A stretch of 64,000 nt of DNA from Bradyrhizobium sp. RP6 (GTDB lineage Bacteria; Pseudomonadota; Alphaproteobacteria; Rhizobiales; Xanthobacteraceae), in NCBI RefSeq assembly GCF_003837805.1, contig NZ_RQIT01000017.1:88992-152991 (forward strand), in the 5' to 3' direction. Within the stretch, counting starts at the first letter, position 1, and each line of letters begins with the position of its first letter. The translations under genes were made by a program, and so were the position numbers. The notes under the pieces were generated by a model, which was not told the origin of the DNA, ran no database searches, and saw only the letters and a program-made list of their open reading frames with translations. Below are positions 52,016 to 61,620 of the stretch, one piece after another.

Positions 52016-53083
52016 ATGCTCTACACCCCTCCCCCCGTCGATCCCAAGGCGCCGCCGGTGCGCATCAATCTGCTCTCGGACACGCAGACCAGGCCGACGG
52101 CCGCGATGCGCGAGGCGATGGCGCGGGCGGAGGTCGGCGACGAGCAGGTCGGCGACGATCCGACCGTGAACGCGCTGTGCGAGCGCGTCGCAGATCTGCT
52201 CGGCAAGGAAGCGGCGGTCTACATGCCCTCCGGCACGATGTGCAACGTCACCGCGACGCTGGTGCATTGCCGTCCCGGCGACGAGATCCTCGCCCATGAG
52301 ACCGCGCACATCATCGCGCGCGAGGGCGGCGCGCATGCGGCGATCGGCGGTTTCCAGGTCACGCAGCTCAAGGGCGAGGGCGGCCAGTTCACGCCGGAAA
52401 CCCTTCGCAAGGCGCTGCACCCGCGAACGCGCTACCAGCCGCCGCAGACCGTCGTCAGCGTCGAGCAGACCGCCAATATCGGCGGCGGCACGATCTGGAA
52501 GAAGACCGCGCTCGACGAGATCGTCGCGATCGCCAGGCAACACGGACTCGTCACCCACATGGACGGCGCGCGCCTGCTCAACGCCACCGTGGCAACCGGC
52601 ATCTCTCCGCGCGACATGACCGCTGGCTGGGATTCGGCCTGGATCGATTTCTCCAAGGGCCTCGGTGCGCCGATCGGCGGCGTGCTCGCGGGCTCACGCG
52701 CTTTCATCGATGCGGTGTGGCAGTGGAAGCAGCGCCTCGGCGGCTCGATGCGGCAGGCCGGAATCTGCGCGGCGGCCTGCATCTACGCGCTCGACCATCA
52801 CGTCGAGCGCCTGGCCGACGACCATGCCAATGCGCGGGCGCTCGCCCGCGGACTGTTGCAGATCTCAGGCATCGAGGTGCAGGAGCCCGAGACCAATCTC
52901 GTGTTCTTCAAGCCCGATGGCGCCGGCATCCCTGGCGACAAGATGGTCACCGCGCTCCGACAGCGCGGCGTGACGCTCGCGATGATGGACGGCCGCATCC
53001 GCGCCTGCACCCATCTCGACGTCAATGCCGGCCAGATCGAGGAAACGATCGGATACGTGCGCGAGATCGTGCGCGGCGCCTGA
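52016..53083 (+). CDS. Low-specificity L-threonine aldolase
   Basis: 355 aa from ATG 52016 (AGGAG upstream). PLP-dependent: K214 in DFSKGLGAPIG, substrate residues in VEQTANIGGGTIW and LLSDTQTRPTAAM. Splits threonine to glycine and acetaldehyde. It begins 47 bp after the rpsD terminator. The stop is 1 bp from the convergent serine hydrolase stop. Confidence 0.92.
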   Translation: MLYTPPPVDPKAPPVRINLLSDTQTRPTAAMREAMARAEVGDEQVGDDPTVNALCERVADLLGKEAAVYMPSGTMCNVTATLVHCRPGDEILAHETAHIIAREGGAHAAIGGFQVTQLKGEGGQFTPETLRKALHPRTRYQPPQTVVSVEQTANIGGGTIWKKTALDEIVAIARQHGLVTHMDGARLLNATVATGISPRDMTAGWDSAWIDFSKGLGAPIGGVLAGSRAFIDAVWQWKQRLGGSMRQAGICAAACIYALDHHVERLADDHANARALARGLLQISGIEVQEPETNLVFFKPDGAGIPGDKMVTALRQRGVTLAMMDGRIRACTHLDVNAGQIEETIGYVREIVRGA

Positions 53084-53084
53084 A

Positions 53085-54368
53085 TCAGCGCCCCATCGCC
53101 TGATAGATCAGCGTCTTCAGCTCGAGTTGAATCCGGCCGCGCTGCGACGGCGTCTGCGCCATGAAGATCCCGAACAGATCGTCCTCGGGATCGATGAAGA
53201 AGAACGTGCCAGCAACACCGTCCCAGCGATATTCGCCGAGCGGCCAAGAGGTGCCCGGCGGCACCGAGGTGCGCACCGCGAAGCCGAGGCCGAAGCCCGA
53301 GCTTTCCCCTGGGTAGTACATCCGGTCGCGTGCGATCTTCGTCTCGGGTCCGATGTGGTCCGAAACCATCAGCGCAATGGTCTCGGGCTTCAGATAGCGA
53401 TGGGCCTCATAAGTGCCGCCATTCAGCAGCATCTGCGCGAAACGGGCGTAGTCGCCGATCGTGCCGACCATGCCGGCGCCGCCCGATTCCCATCTCACAG
53501 GCCGCCTGATGTCGCGAACTTCAGTCGTCGGGCTGATGCTGCGGTCGCCCGGCATAGGCTCGGCGATACGTGCAAACCTGGCGGGATCGGCAACGTAGAA
53601 CGCAGTCTCGCTCATGCCGAGCGGATCGAGCAGCCGCTCCTTCGCGAACTGGAGCAGCGTCTTGCCCGAAACCACCTCGACGAGGCGGCCGAGCACGTCG
53701 GTAGCAAAGCCGTAGGTCCACACCGTGCCGGGCTGCTCGGCGAGGGGCAGCGTGGCGATCTTCGCGACGAACTCGGCATTGGAAAGATCGCTGTTGAAGA
53801 GGTCGGCCGCAGCATGGAGCTCACGCACCAGTCCACCGCCATAAAAGCCGTAAGGCAGCCCCGCGGTGTGGCGCAGGAGGTCCTTGATCGTGATCGGACG
53901 CTGCTGCGGCTCAAGCACCAGCGAAACCTTGCCGTCCGCTGCTTTCCTTTCGATGCCCACCTTCATGTCGGCAAAGGCCGGAATGTACTTGGACACGGGA
54001 TCGTCAAGTGAAAGCCTGCCCTGCTCGACCAGCATCATCGCCACGACGGATGTGATCGACTTCGACATCGAATAGAGGCGGAAGATCGTATCCACGCTCA
54101 TCGATATCTGGGTGCCGACATCGCGAACGCCGAAATTCTCGTAGTAGACGGGCTTGCCGTGTTGCTGGAGCAGCAGGATGGCGCCGGGGATCTTGCCGGT
54201 CGCAACCTCGTTCCGGATGTAGTCGGAAACCTTCGCCAGCCCTTCCGTGGAGAGAGTACGGGCAGCGCGTCCTTCGGCGCCGGCCTTCGCACCGACGACG
54301 GCAACGAGAAGAACGAGCCCCGCGATAAACGCGCGGCGCCCACGCAATTCACTTCTCCATGGCTTCAT
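53085..54368 (-). CDS. Class C beta-lactamase-like serine hydrolase
   Basis: 427 aa from ATG 54368. A signal anchor at about 11-31 directs it to the envelope. The catalytic SxxK motif is S100-MSK (LYSMSKSIT); YGFATDVLG carries the Tyr of the YxN-type motif, and a KTG-like triad is replaced by RWDGVAG. Group includes esterases (EstB) and D-aminopeptidases rather than true beta-lactamases. Converges on the threonine aldolase, with 1 bp between stops. The open frame upstream to 54695 overlaps the macrodomain gene and lacks support. Confidence 0.85.
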   Translation of the reverse strand: MKPWRSELRGRRAFIAGLVLLVAVVGAKAGAEGRAARTLSTEGLAKVSDYIRNEVATGKIPGAILLLQQHGKPVYYENFGVRDVGTQISMSVDTIFRLYSMSKSITSVVAMMLVEQGRLSLDDPVSKYIPAFADMKVGIERKAADGKVSLVLEPQQRPITIKDLLRHTAGLPYGFYGGGLVRELHAAADLFNSDLSNAEFVAKIATLPLAEQPGTVWTYGFATDVLGRLVEVVSGKTLLQFAKERLLDPLGMSETAFYVADPARFARIAEPMPGDRSISPTTEVRDIRRPVRWESGGAGMVGTIGDYARFAQMLLNGGTYEAHRYLKPETIALMVSDHIGPETKIARDRMYYPGESSGFGLGFAVRTSVPPGTSWPLGEYRWDGVAGTFFFIDPEDDLFGIFMAQTPSQRGRIQLELKTLIYQAMGR

Positions 54369-54457
54369 AAACCGACCGCTCAATGCTCGCTGCACGCGCT
54401 CGCACTCGGTCGGGATCTGCTTCAGGAGGATGAAGAACAGGTCCTGCTTCGGGGCGA

Positions 54458-55027
54458 TCACGAAACAGCACCCCGATCTTGCCGGGGGCCGCCGTGTCGC
54501 GCCAGCGCCTCGGCATGGAGTTCGGCGCCAGGCTCGGCGAAGCAGCAGAACACCACGCGCGCAACGCACGGCGCAGCAGCGAGCGCCTCGATCGTTGTGC
54601 GCACCGCGATATCGGCCGCCCGGTCGGCAGGAAAACGGAAAATGCCGGTTGAAATCGCAGGGAATGCCACCGAGGTCAGCTTGTGTCGACCGCACAGCTC
54701 CATCGATCGGCGATAGCAGGAGGCCAGCAGATCGTCCTCGCCGAGCGTGCCGCCATTCCAGACCGGGCCGACGGTGTGGATCACATGTGCGGCCCTGAGC
54801 CGATAACCGCTGGTGATCTTCGCGTCACCCGTCTTGCAGCCGTGGAGATTGCGGCATTCGGCGACGAGCTCGGGCCCGGCCGCCCGATGGATCGCACCGT
54901 CCACGCCGCCCCCGCCAAGGAGCGACGTGTTGGCGGCGTTGACGATGGCGTCGACGCCGAGTGTCGTGATGTCGGCAACGATGACCTCAAGCCTAGCGCC
55001 GGCGATCCGGCGCGTCAGCACGGTCAC
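54458..55027 (-). CDS. Macrodomain protein (O-acetyl-ADP-ribose deacetylase type)
   Basis: 189 aa, GTG start. Macrodomain signature: VADITTLGVDAIVNAANTSLLGGGGVDGAIHRAAGPEL, with the catalytic Asn/Asp of MacroD enzymes, and VAFPAISTGIFRFP. Removes ADP-ribose from proteins or deacetylates O-acetyl-ADP-ribose. The stop is 3 bp after grxD's stop on the same strand, so it may be the end of the grxD transcript. Confidence 0.9.
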   Translation of the reverse strand: MTVLTRRIAGARLEVIVADITTLGVDAIVNAANTSLLGGGGVDGAIHRAAGPELVAECRNLHGCKTGDAKITSGYRLRAAHVIHTVGPVWNGGTLGEDDLLASCYRRSMELCGRHKLTSVAFPAISTGIFRFPADRAADIAVRTTIEALAAAPCVARVVFCCFAEPGAELHAEALARHGGPRQDRGAVS

Positions 55028-55030
55028 GTA

Positions 55031-55357
<327 letters not shown>

Positions 55358-55598
55358 ATCCATGTCCTTCTGGGCCGAGCCCTCACCAGTCTTTTCGGGC
55401 CGGCTCGGCCGATTTAACCCGATACCTACCCATATATGTAGCCCAAACCGTTGTGCATCCAAAGTAAAATGGCGGCGACGGGCCCCCCGGGCGACAGTGC
55501 AGAGCCCCACAGGTCCATAGGCTGATGACATCAATATCATCGCCGGAGAGGACTTTCATACCGTAACGGAGCCCCTATCTAGGACGAACCCTGTTTGT

Positions 55599-55623
55599 GG
55601 AACCGGGCCGCGCGAACAACGTT
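55599..55623 (+). promoter_or_regulatory. EcfG general-stress promoter of egtBD
   Basis: GGAAC (55599-55603), 16 bp, CGTT (55620-55623), an exact match to the alphaproteobacterial EcfG consensus. It ends 24 bp before the GTG start at 55648. The rest of the 290-bp egtB-grxD gap (55358-55598) has no supported gene. Confidence 0.78.
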
Positions 55624-55647
55624 CTCTTGTCCTGTCTGGAGAAAAAC

Positions 55648-56895
55648 GTGACGAAACAAGCCTCAGCTACGGCCGCCCCCCAGCTTTCGTCACCGTCCTC
55701 CCTCCCGGACGACCTCGCCCAGCGGCTGGAATCGGCGTTTCTCACCGTCCGCAATGAGACCGAACGGCGGGCAGCGCCGCTGTCACCTGAGGACCAGCAA
55801 ATCCAGTCCATGCCCGATGCCAGCCCGACCAAATGGCACCGGGCCCATACCACATGGTTCTGGGAGCAATTCCTGCTCGGCGAGCACGCCGAGGGCTACC
55901 GGCCCTTCCACCGCGATTTCGCGTTCCTGTTCAATTCCTATTACGTCAGCGCCGGCCCGCGACATGCGCGCAATCATCGCGGCGACATCACCCGGCCCAG
56001 CGCCGACGAGGTCGGCGCCTATCGCAAATACGTCGATGCTGCCGTGGTCGAATTCTTCCGCGAGGCCGACGCGGACAAGCTCCAGTCCTTGGCTCCGCTG
56101 GTGGAGGTCGGACTCAACCACGAACAGCAGCATCAGGAGCTGATGTTCACCGACATCCTGCATGCCTTTGCGCAGAACCCGATCTACCCGCCCTATGACC
56201 CGGACTGGCGCTTCCCGACTGCAACACGCAGCGGCGATGACTGGCTGCCCCTCAACGAAGGCATCCACACTGTCGGCCATGTCGACGACAGCTTCCATTT
56301 CGACAACGAGAAGCCGGCGCACCGCGCCCTCGTCGGCCCGGTCAGGATCGCCCGCAATCTGGTCACCAATGCCGAGTGGCTCGCCTTCATGCGCGACGGC
56401 GGCTACCGGACGGCAACGCTGTGGCTGATGGACGGCTTTGCCGCGGCCAGCAAGGAAGACTGGCAGGCCCCGGGCTATTGGCGCGAGGTCGACGGCGCAT
56501 GGCAGGTGATGACGCTGGCCGGCCTCAAGCCGGTCGATCCGGACGCACCTGTCTGCCACATCAGCTACTATGAGGCCGACGCCTTCGCGCGCTGGTCCGG
56601 AAAACACCTGCCGACCGAGATGGAATGGGAGATCGCCGCCCGCACCAAGCAGCTCAACGACGCCTTCGGCCTCGTCTGGCAATGGACCCGCAGCTCTTAC
56701 TCACCCTATCCCGGTTACCGCGCCGTCGAAGGCGCGCTCGGCGAGTACAACGGCAAGTTCATGGTCAACCAGCTGGTGCTGCGCGGCTCCTCGCTTGCAA
56801 CTCCACAAGGCCACAGCCGTATCACCTATCGCAACTTCTTCTATCCGCACCATCGCTGGCAGTTCACCGGACTGCGGCTCGCCGATTACGACTAG
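55648..56895 (+). CDS. egtB: Ergothioneine synthase EgtB (sulfoxide synthase type)
   Basis: 415 aa from GTG 55648, chosen because GGAG is 6 nt upstream and the next upstream GTG (55597) lies inside the promoter. DinB-type N-terminal domain with the iron ligands H64, H158 and H162 (NHEQQHQELMFTD), and a C-terminal formylglycine-like FGE domain (ATTCRTATLWLMDG to WQFTGLRLADYD) that places the thiol. Joins hercynine (trimethylhistidine, the EgtD product) to a thiol with oxygen. Operon with egtD, 50 bp between. Confidence 0.93.
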   Translation: MTKQASATAAPQLSSPSSLPDDLAQRLESAFLTVRNETERRAAPLSPEDQQIQSMPDASPTKWHRAHTTWFWEQFLLGEHAEGYRPFHRDFAFLFNSYYVSAGPRHARNHRGDITRPSADEVGAYRKYVDAAVVEFFREADADKLQSLAPLVEVGLNHEQQHQELMFTDILHAFAQNPIYPPYDPDWRFPTATRSGDDWLPLNEGIHTVGHVDDSFHFDNEKPAHRALVGPVRIARNLVTNAEWLAFMRDGGYRTATLWLMDGFAAASKEDWQAPGYWREVDGAWQVMTLAGLKPVDPDAPVCHISYYEADAFARWSGKHLPTEMEWEIAARTKQLNDAFGLVWQWTRSSYSPYPGYRAVEGALGEYNGKFMVNQLVLRGSSLATPQGHSRITYRNFFYPHHRWQFTGLRLADYD

Positions 56896-56945
56896 TTCTC
56901 ATCCGACGACAAATGCGCGCCGGACAGCGCGTTCAGGAGAGTATC

Positions 56946-57917
56946 ATGAATGTGCACGCCAGCGCTTTGGCCGAAGCCCATCTTCCCGACGAGCAGACCA
57001 CCGCCTTTGCCCGCGAGGCCATCGAGGACCTCTCGCAGCAGCCGAAAAAGCTGTCGCCGAAATATTTCTACGACGCGACCGGATCGGAGCTGTTCGAGGC
57101 GATCACGCGGCTGCCGGAATATTATCCGACGCGCACAGAGCTTGCGATCCTGAGAGAGCGCGGCGGCGAGATCGCAAACATCATTCCGGCGCACGCGGCG
57201 CTCGTCGAGTTCGGCGCGGGCGCGACCACGAAGGTCCGCCTGCTGCTCGATCATTGCAAGTTCGCGGCCTATGTCCCCGTCGATATCTCTGGCGACTTCC
57301 TGAAGGCGCAGGCAAACGGGCTGAAGCGGGATTTCCCGACGCTCGGCATCTATCCGGTCGCCGCCGACTTCACCACGCCGTTCGAGCTGCCCGGGCGGGT
57401 TGCATCCGTGCCGAAGGTCGGCTTCTTCCCCGGCTCGACCATCGGCAATTTCGAGCCGAAAGACGCCCAGGCCTTCCTGAGGAGCGCCCGCAGGATTCTC
57501 GGCAAGGGCGCGCAGATGATCATCGGCGCCGATCTCGAGAAGGACGAGCGAATCCTCTTTGACGCCTACAACGACGCCGCCGGCGTCACCGCGCGTTTCA
57601 ACCTCAATGTGCTGGTGCGCATCAACCGCGAGCTCGGCGGCAATTTCGATCTCTCCGCCTTCACCCATCGCGCGATCTACAATCGCGCGCGGCACCGCAT
57701 CGAGATGCACCTGATCAGCAAGAAGAGCCAGACCGTGCGGCTGCTCGGCACCAGCTTCTCGTTCCGCCCGGGCGAGAGCATCCACACCGAGAACAGCTAC
57801 AAATACAGCATCGAGCGTTTCGCCGCGTTGGCGCAGGGCGCGGGCTGGCACGTTCGCGAGAGCTGGACGGACGCGGCGAACATGTTCTCGGTGCACGCGC
57901 TCGAGGTGGCGCAGTAG
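56946..57917 (+). CDS. egtD: L-histidine N-alpha-methyltransferase EgtD
   Basis: 323 aa from ATG 56946 with GGAG 6 nt upstream. SAM-binding motif FGAGATTKVRLLL, followed by VDISGDFL and FFPGSTIGN, which carries the substrate-Asn of the family. Makes hercynine from histidine with three methyl transfers, first step of ergothioneine synthesis. No EgtC/EgtA gene here, so the two-gene pathway with cysteine is likely. Stop is 9 bp from the convergent ltrA-like gene. Confidence 0.94.
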   Translation: MNVHASALAEAHLPDEQTTAFAREAIEDLSQQPKKLSPKYFYDATGSELFEAITRLPEYYPTRTELAILRERGGEIANIIPAHAALVEFGAGATTKVRLLLDHCKFAAYVPVDISGDFLKAQANGLKRDFPTLGIYPVAADFTTPFELPGRVASVPKVGFFPGSTIGNFEPKDAQAFLRSARRILGKGAQMIIGADLEKDERILFDAYNDAAGVTARFNLNVLVRINRELGGNFDLSAFTHRAIYNRARHRIEMHLISKKSQTVRLLGTSFSFRPGESIHTENSYKYSIERFAALAQGAGWHVRESWTDAANMFSVHALEVAQ

Positions 57918-57926
57918 CGCCGGGGT

Positions 57927-59123
57927 TCAATGCTCCGCCGCGTCTTCCGGCTCAGATCCCAGCGACACCGACTCCCACACCGCCACGACGATCATGATCG
58001 TCGTGGTGGCGATCGACAGCCACAGCGGCGAGAGGTCGGCGGCGAACCACCACAGCACCAGCAGCAGCAGGATGCCGGCCCCGTGCGAGAGCTGGAGGAA
58101 GCCGCGGATCGCGTACTTGAAGAGGATAGTGCCGACCAGGAACACCAGTGGGCCGCCGACCGTGCTCACGATGGTGCGGGTGTCGGAATGGCCGCTCGGG
58201 TGCTTCAGCACCAGCTCGTCCGAGACCGCGGTCAGGATGATGCCGGCGACGATCGGCGTGTGCAGGTAGGTGTAGGCGAGCCGCGCCAAGCGGCCGGATT
58301 CGGCGGATTTCGAGATGCGCTCGGCCCCGGCCTCCGCGCCCTTGTGGAAATAGATCCACCACATCGCGATGGCGCCGACCAGTGCGGAGACGAAGGCCAG
58401 GATGTTGTTCGCGGTCCAGTCGAGCTCGGCAAAGGTGGCGCCGTTGACGACGATGGCCTCACCGAGCGCGATGATGACGAACAGCGCGCAGCGCTCGGCC
58501 ATGTGGCCGCCTTCGACGGCCCACGCCTCAAGCGAGGAAAACCCGAGCTTCGGGACCCAGAAGCGTGCCGCCGGCGAGATGTATTCCCAGGTCACCGCCA
58601 CGATCCACAGCCATAGCCGCGCTTCTCCCTCGGTCAGGCCGCCTGCGATCCACAGGACCGCGGAGATCGACAGCCAGGTCAGGATGCGGATCGCATTGTG
58701 CCGCACGGCCGTTCGATGCCGCGGCGTTGCGAACAGCCAGAATGCGGTACGTCCGACCTGCATGGTCGCATAGGCAATTGCGAACCACAGGCCGCGCCCC
58801 TCGAAGGCGGTCGGGATCGTCGTCGACAGCACGAGGCCGCCGAGCATCATCGCAAAGAGCAGGAGGCGGACCGGCGTCAGTTCGGGATTGAGCCAGTTGG
58901 TGACCCAGGCGGTGTAGACCCACACCCACCACACCGCGAGAAACAGCACCGCGACGTGCACCGCGCCGAGCGGCGTGAAATGATGCAGCAGCGTATGCGA
59001 GATCTGCGTGACGGCAAAGACGAAGACGAGGTCGAAAAACAGCTCGACAAAGGTGACGCGGCTGTGCTGGCTCGGCACAATAACGCGAAACATCGCGCCG
59101 CGCTGGTCGTCCGCAGCCATCAT
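57927..59123 (-). CDS. LtrA-family (low-temperature-requirement) membrane protein
   Basis: 398 aa, about ten membrane helices. Family motif at the N-terminus: HSRVTFVELFFDLVFVFAV. Also VVNGATFAELDW and TSMTGGP-like segments. LtrA proteins are needed for cold growth in some species; mechanism is unknown. Convergent with egtD. It starts 20 bp after bolA on the same strand, possibly in one transcript with purL/bolA downstream? The order on the strand is bolA then this gene. Confidence 0.87.
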   Translation of the reverse strand: MMAADDQRGAMFRVIVPSQHSRVTFVELFFDLVFVFAVTQISHTLLHHFTPLGAVHVAVLFLAVWWVWVYTAWVTNWLNPELTPVRLLLFAMMLGGLVLSTTIPTAFEGRGLWFAIAYATMQVGRTAFWLFATPRHRTAVRHNAIRILTWLSISAVLWIAGGLTEGEARLWLWIVAVTWEYISPAARFWVPKLGFSSLEAWAVEGGHMAERCALFVIIALGEAIVVNGATFAELDWTANNILAFVSALVGAIAMWWIYFHKGAEAGAERISKSAESGRLARLAYTYLHTPIVAGIILTAVSDELVLKHPSGHSDTRTIVSTVGGPLVFLVGTILFKYAIRGFLQLSHGAGILLLLVLWWFAADLSPLWLSIATTTIMIVVAVWESVSLGSEPEDAAEH

Positions 59124-59143
59124 CGCTCCATGATGCGATCAGG

Positions 59144-59380
59144 TCAGGTGCCGGGTACGCCGGTTTGCAGCGCCAGCGCGTGCAGGACGCCCCCCATCTG
59201 GCCGCGCAGGGACTGGTAGACGATCTGGTGCTGCTGGACGCGCGACTTGCCGCGGAAGGATTCCGAGATCACGGTCGCGGCATAGTGGTCGCCGTCGCCG
59301 GCGAGGTCACGGATGGTCACCTCGGCATCGGGGATCGCTGCCTTGATCATCGCCTCGATATCGTGGGCGTCCATGGGCAT
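59144..59380 (-). CDS. bolA: BolA-family protein
   Basis: 78 aa from ATG 59380 (AAGGAG 10 nt upstream; an ATG two codons later is 16 nt away). BolA fold: HDIEAMIKAAIPDAEVTI, DLAGDGDHYAATVISESFRG with the conserved His, QIVYQSLRGQMGG. Forms a [2Fe-2S] complex with monothiol glutaredoxin. In alphaproteobacteria purL-bolA-grxD is a common block; here grxD lies 3.8 kb further on with egtBD and ltrA between. Confidence 0.94.
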   Translation of the reverse strand: MPMDAHDIEAMIKAAIPDAEVTIRDLAGDGDHYAATVISESFRGKSRVQQHQIVYQSLRGQMGGVLHALALQTGVPGT

Positions 59381-59580
59381 TCGGGTCTTGCTCCTTCTCG
59401 TCCAAGCTTTTTCTGGTCCAAGCGTTCGAATCGCTGCCGGGGGTCCCCTCGCCGGCAAGCTCAAACTTAGCGTGAACGGCCTTCTCCGTCACGCCTTCCG
59501 GCACTATATCCGTGATCCCATCAGGATAAAGGCACGACAAAGTGCCGCGCGCAGCAGATTGATCGAAAAGGCGTGAAATC

Positions 59581-59940
59581 ATGAAGCTTCCAGGGCCCGA
59601 CCACCCTATCACCATCACCCCAAATCCCCGGCGCGTCCGGGTGAGCGCAGGCGACGTCGTCATCGCCGAGACCAGCAAGGCGCTGACCCTCAAGGAGGCC
59701 AGATATCCGGCGGTGCAATATGTGCCACGAGAGGACACCAACATGGCCCTGCTGGAGCGCACCGACCGTGTCACCCACTGCCCGTACAAGGGGGACGCGA
59801 GCTATTTCAGCGTCAAGGCCAACGGCAAAATGCTGGATAACGCAATCTGGACCTATGAGACGCCCTTCCCCGCCATGGCCGAGATTAGCGGCCATCTCGC
59901 GTTCTATCCGGACAAGGTGAAGATCGAGGAAGTGGGGTAG
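59581..59940 (+). CDS. DUF427-domain protein
   Basis: 119 aa, nearly all one DUF427 domain: RVRVSAGDVVIAETSKALTL, TDRVTHCPYKGDASYFSV and TYETPFPAMAEISGHLAFYPDKV. The Cys in HCPYKG is conserved in the family. No reaction is established. Divergent from bolA; 200 bp between them. Confidence 0.87.
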   Translation: MKLPGPDHPITITPNPRRVRVSAGDVVIAETSKALTLKEARYPAVQYVPREDTNMALLERTDRVTHCPYKGDASYFSVKANGKMLDNAIWTYETPFPAMAEISGHLAFYPDKVKIEEVG

Positions 59941-59958
59941 CCCGCCAGATACGCTGCC

Positions 59959-59990
59959 GTCATGGCCGGGCCTCGTCCCGGCCATCCATG
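59959..59990. repeat. Short dispersed palindrome, family C copy 2
   Basis: Perfect 9-bp arms ATGGCCGGG / CCCGGCCAT (59962-59970 and 59977-59985) with a 6-base centre, after the DUF427 gene. Layout like the element at 18009. Confidence 0.6.
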
Positions 59991-60064
59991 TTCTCGGCCG
60001 CAATCGATGGGTGCCCGGGTCGGATCCGCGGCATCACGACTGATGTGCGGGGGCTCATCCTTTG

Positions 60065-60238
60065 CTAAGCCCTGAAGATCGTGAGGCCCAGTATCAGCAG
60101 CACGAGGAAGATCACGACAAAGACGTAGAACAGGAAGCGGGCGATATCGGCGGAGGCGGCCGAAATGCCGGTGAAGCCGAGCACCCCGGCCACGATCGAG
60201 ACAAGCAGGAAGATCAACGCCCATTTCAGGATCGTCAT
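60065..60238 (-). CDS. DUF1328 small membrane protein
   Basis: 57 aa, too short for usual cutoffs: MTILKWALIFLLVSIVAGVLGF, then GISAASADIARFLFYVFVVI and FLVLLILGLTIFRA. Two membrane helices with a short loop, the DUF1328 pattern. GGAG 6 nt before the ATG. Its promoter resembles EcfG. Homologues are commonly stress-induced; function unknown. Confidence 0.87.
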   Translation of the reverse strand: MTILKWALIFLLVSIVAGVLGFTGISAASADIARFLFYVFVVIFLVLLILGLTIFRA

Positions 60239-60297
60239 TGCCAGCTCCGAAATTGCTGCCGCCCCTTGCGGCCCCTCAAGCTCTTTTCGCGGATGCT

Positions 60298-60322
60298 AAC
60301 TGCGCTATGCTGAGCCGGTTCC
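60298..60322 (-). promoter_or_regulatory. EcfG-like promoter of the DUF1328 gene
   Basis: On the minus strand GGAAC (60322-60318), 16 bp, AGTT (60301-60298), 8 of 9 matches to GGAAC-N16/17-CGTT. It lies 60-84 bp ahead of the start codon. Confidence 0.48.
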
Positions 60323-60416
60323 TAACCGCATCAGAGCACGCGACGGCTCTCACTCTTGCTGAATCAGGTTCCCGGCGGCACAGTCCGGCCGGAACAGAAG
60401 CGCTATCGGGGCAGCC

Positions 60417-61604
60417 ATGATCACGGTGTCACATTCAGCGAGAATGGGCGCGGAGACTCACGACGCGCCAATGAGCAAGGCGCGCAATTTGTCGCTCGAC
60501 CGCGCCCGCACCTTCCTGACGCTGGTGGTGCTGCTGCACCACGCCGTCATTCCCTACACCTATTTCGGCCACACCGATCCGACCTCCTGGATCGGCTTCG
60601 ACATGATCGTGCTCGCCACCGACAGCTTCTTCATGGCGATGTTCTTCTTCCTGTCGGGACTGTTCACCTGGCCGGGCATCGCGCGCAAGGCCCCATCGGT
60701 GTTTCTGCGCGACCGCCTGTTGCGGCTGGGGCTGCCATTCGCGATCGCGGCCTTCACCGTCATCCCGCTCGCCTATTACGCGATCGCGCTGCGGCAGGAG
60801 CCCGAGCTGACCTTCGCTGCGTTCTGGTGGAAGACGGTGACATCAGGCCCGTGGCCCAGCGGCCCGGTCTGGTTCGTATGGGTCCTGCTCGCCTTCGACC
60901 TGGCTGCAAGCCTGCTCTACCGGGTCTCGGCGCATCTGGTCGATCCGGTCAATCGCGTCTCCCTTCGTGGGTTTAAACAGCCGGTCGACTTCTGGCTGCT
61001 GCTGGTCCTCGTCAGCTTCGTCGCCTACGTTCCGGCGCTGGTCTATTACGGCGTCAACGAATGGTTCGAGTTCGGGCCATTCTCGGTGCAGGCGAGCCGT
61101 GTCCTGCTCTACTTCGCCTATTTCTTCATCGGCGCCAGCGTCGGCGCTGCGAACCTCGATCACGGCATCCTCGGCGCCGAGGGCCAGTTGCCGAACAGCC
61201 GCTGGCATTGGGCGGTCGTCACTTTGATCCCCTACTGCCTGATGTGGGGCATGATCTACATCAAGCGCGAGATTCTCGGTAATCCCGATCCGCTGCCAAC
61301 CTGGTACGATGTGTTCTACGGCACGTTCTTCGTGCTGTTCTCGGCCTCGATCATGCTCGCGATCCTCGCCTTCTTCCTGCATTCGAAAGCGCCGGGGCCG
61401 AACCTGCTCGACCGCCTGCAGGCGGATGCCTATGGCATGTTCCTGGTGCACTACCCGATCGCTCTGTGGATCCAGTACGCGCTGTACGATTACAGCCTGC
61501 CTGCGATCGTGAAGGCCACGGTCGGCTTCGTGCTCACGGTGATCCTGAGCTGGGGTGTGACGGCGGGCTTGCGAAAGATTCCGGGGGCGTCACACGTGTT
61601 GTGA
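60417..61604 (+). CDS. Acyltransferase-3-family membrane protein
   Basis: 395 aa, about ten membrane helices. RNLSLDRARTFLTLVVLLHHAVIPY matches the acyltransferase-3/OpgC-type start, with conserved Arg and His, and YGMFLVHYPIALWIQ near the C-terminus is typical. Such enzymes transfer acyl groups from the cytoplasm to sugars or lipids of the envelope, such as osmoregulated glucans; substrate unknown. Starts at ATG 60417; ATG 60471 is an alternative. Ends next to a repeat before purL. Confidence 0.86.
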   Translation: MITVSHSARMGAETHDAPMSKARNLSLDRARTFLTLVVLLHHAVIPYTYFGHTDPTSWIGFDMIVLATDSFFMAMFFFLSGLFTWPGIARKAPSVFLRDRLLRLGLPFAIAAFTVIPLAYYAIALRQEPELTFAAFWWKTVTSGPWPSGPVWFVWVLLAFDLAASLLYRVSAHLVDPVNRVSLRGFKQPVDFWLLLVLVSFVAYVPALVYYGVNEWFEFGPFSVQASRVLLYFAYFFIGASVGAANLDHGILGAEGQLPNSRWHWAVVTLIPYCLMWGMIYIKREILGNPDPLPTWYDVFYGTFFVLFSASIMLAILAFFLHSKAPGPNLLDRLQADAYGMFLVHYPIALWIQYALYDYSLPAIVKATVGFVLTVILSWGVTAGLRKIPGASHVL

Positions 61605-61620
61605 GGGCGAGCTCTCCACT

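Noticed and set aside
53085..54368. A resistance beta-lactamase
   Set aside because: Triad resembles the esterase/D-aminopeptidase subgroup (RWDGVAG in place of KTG), and no regulator of the AmpR type is adjacent.
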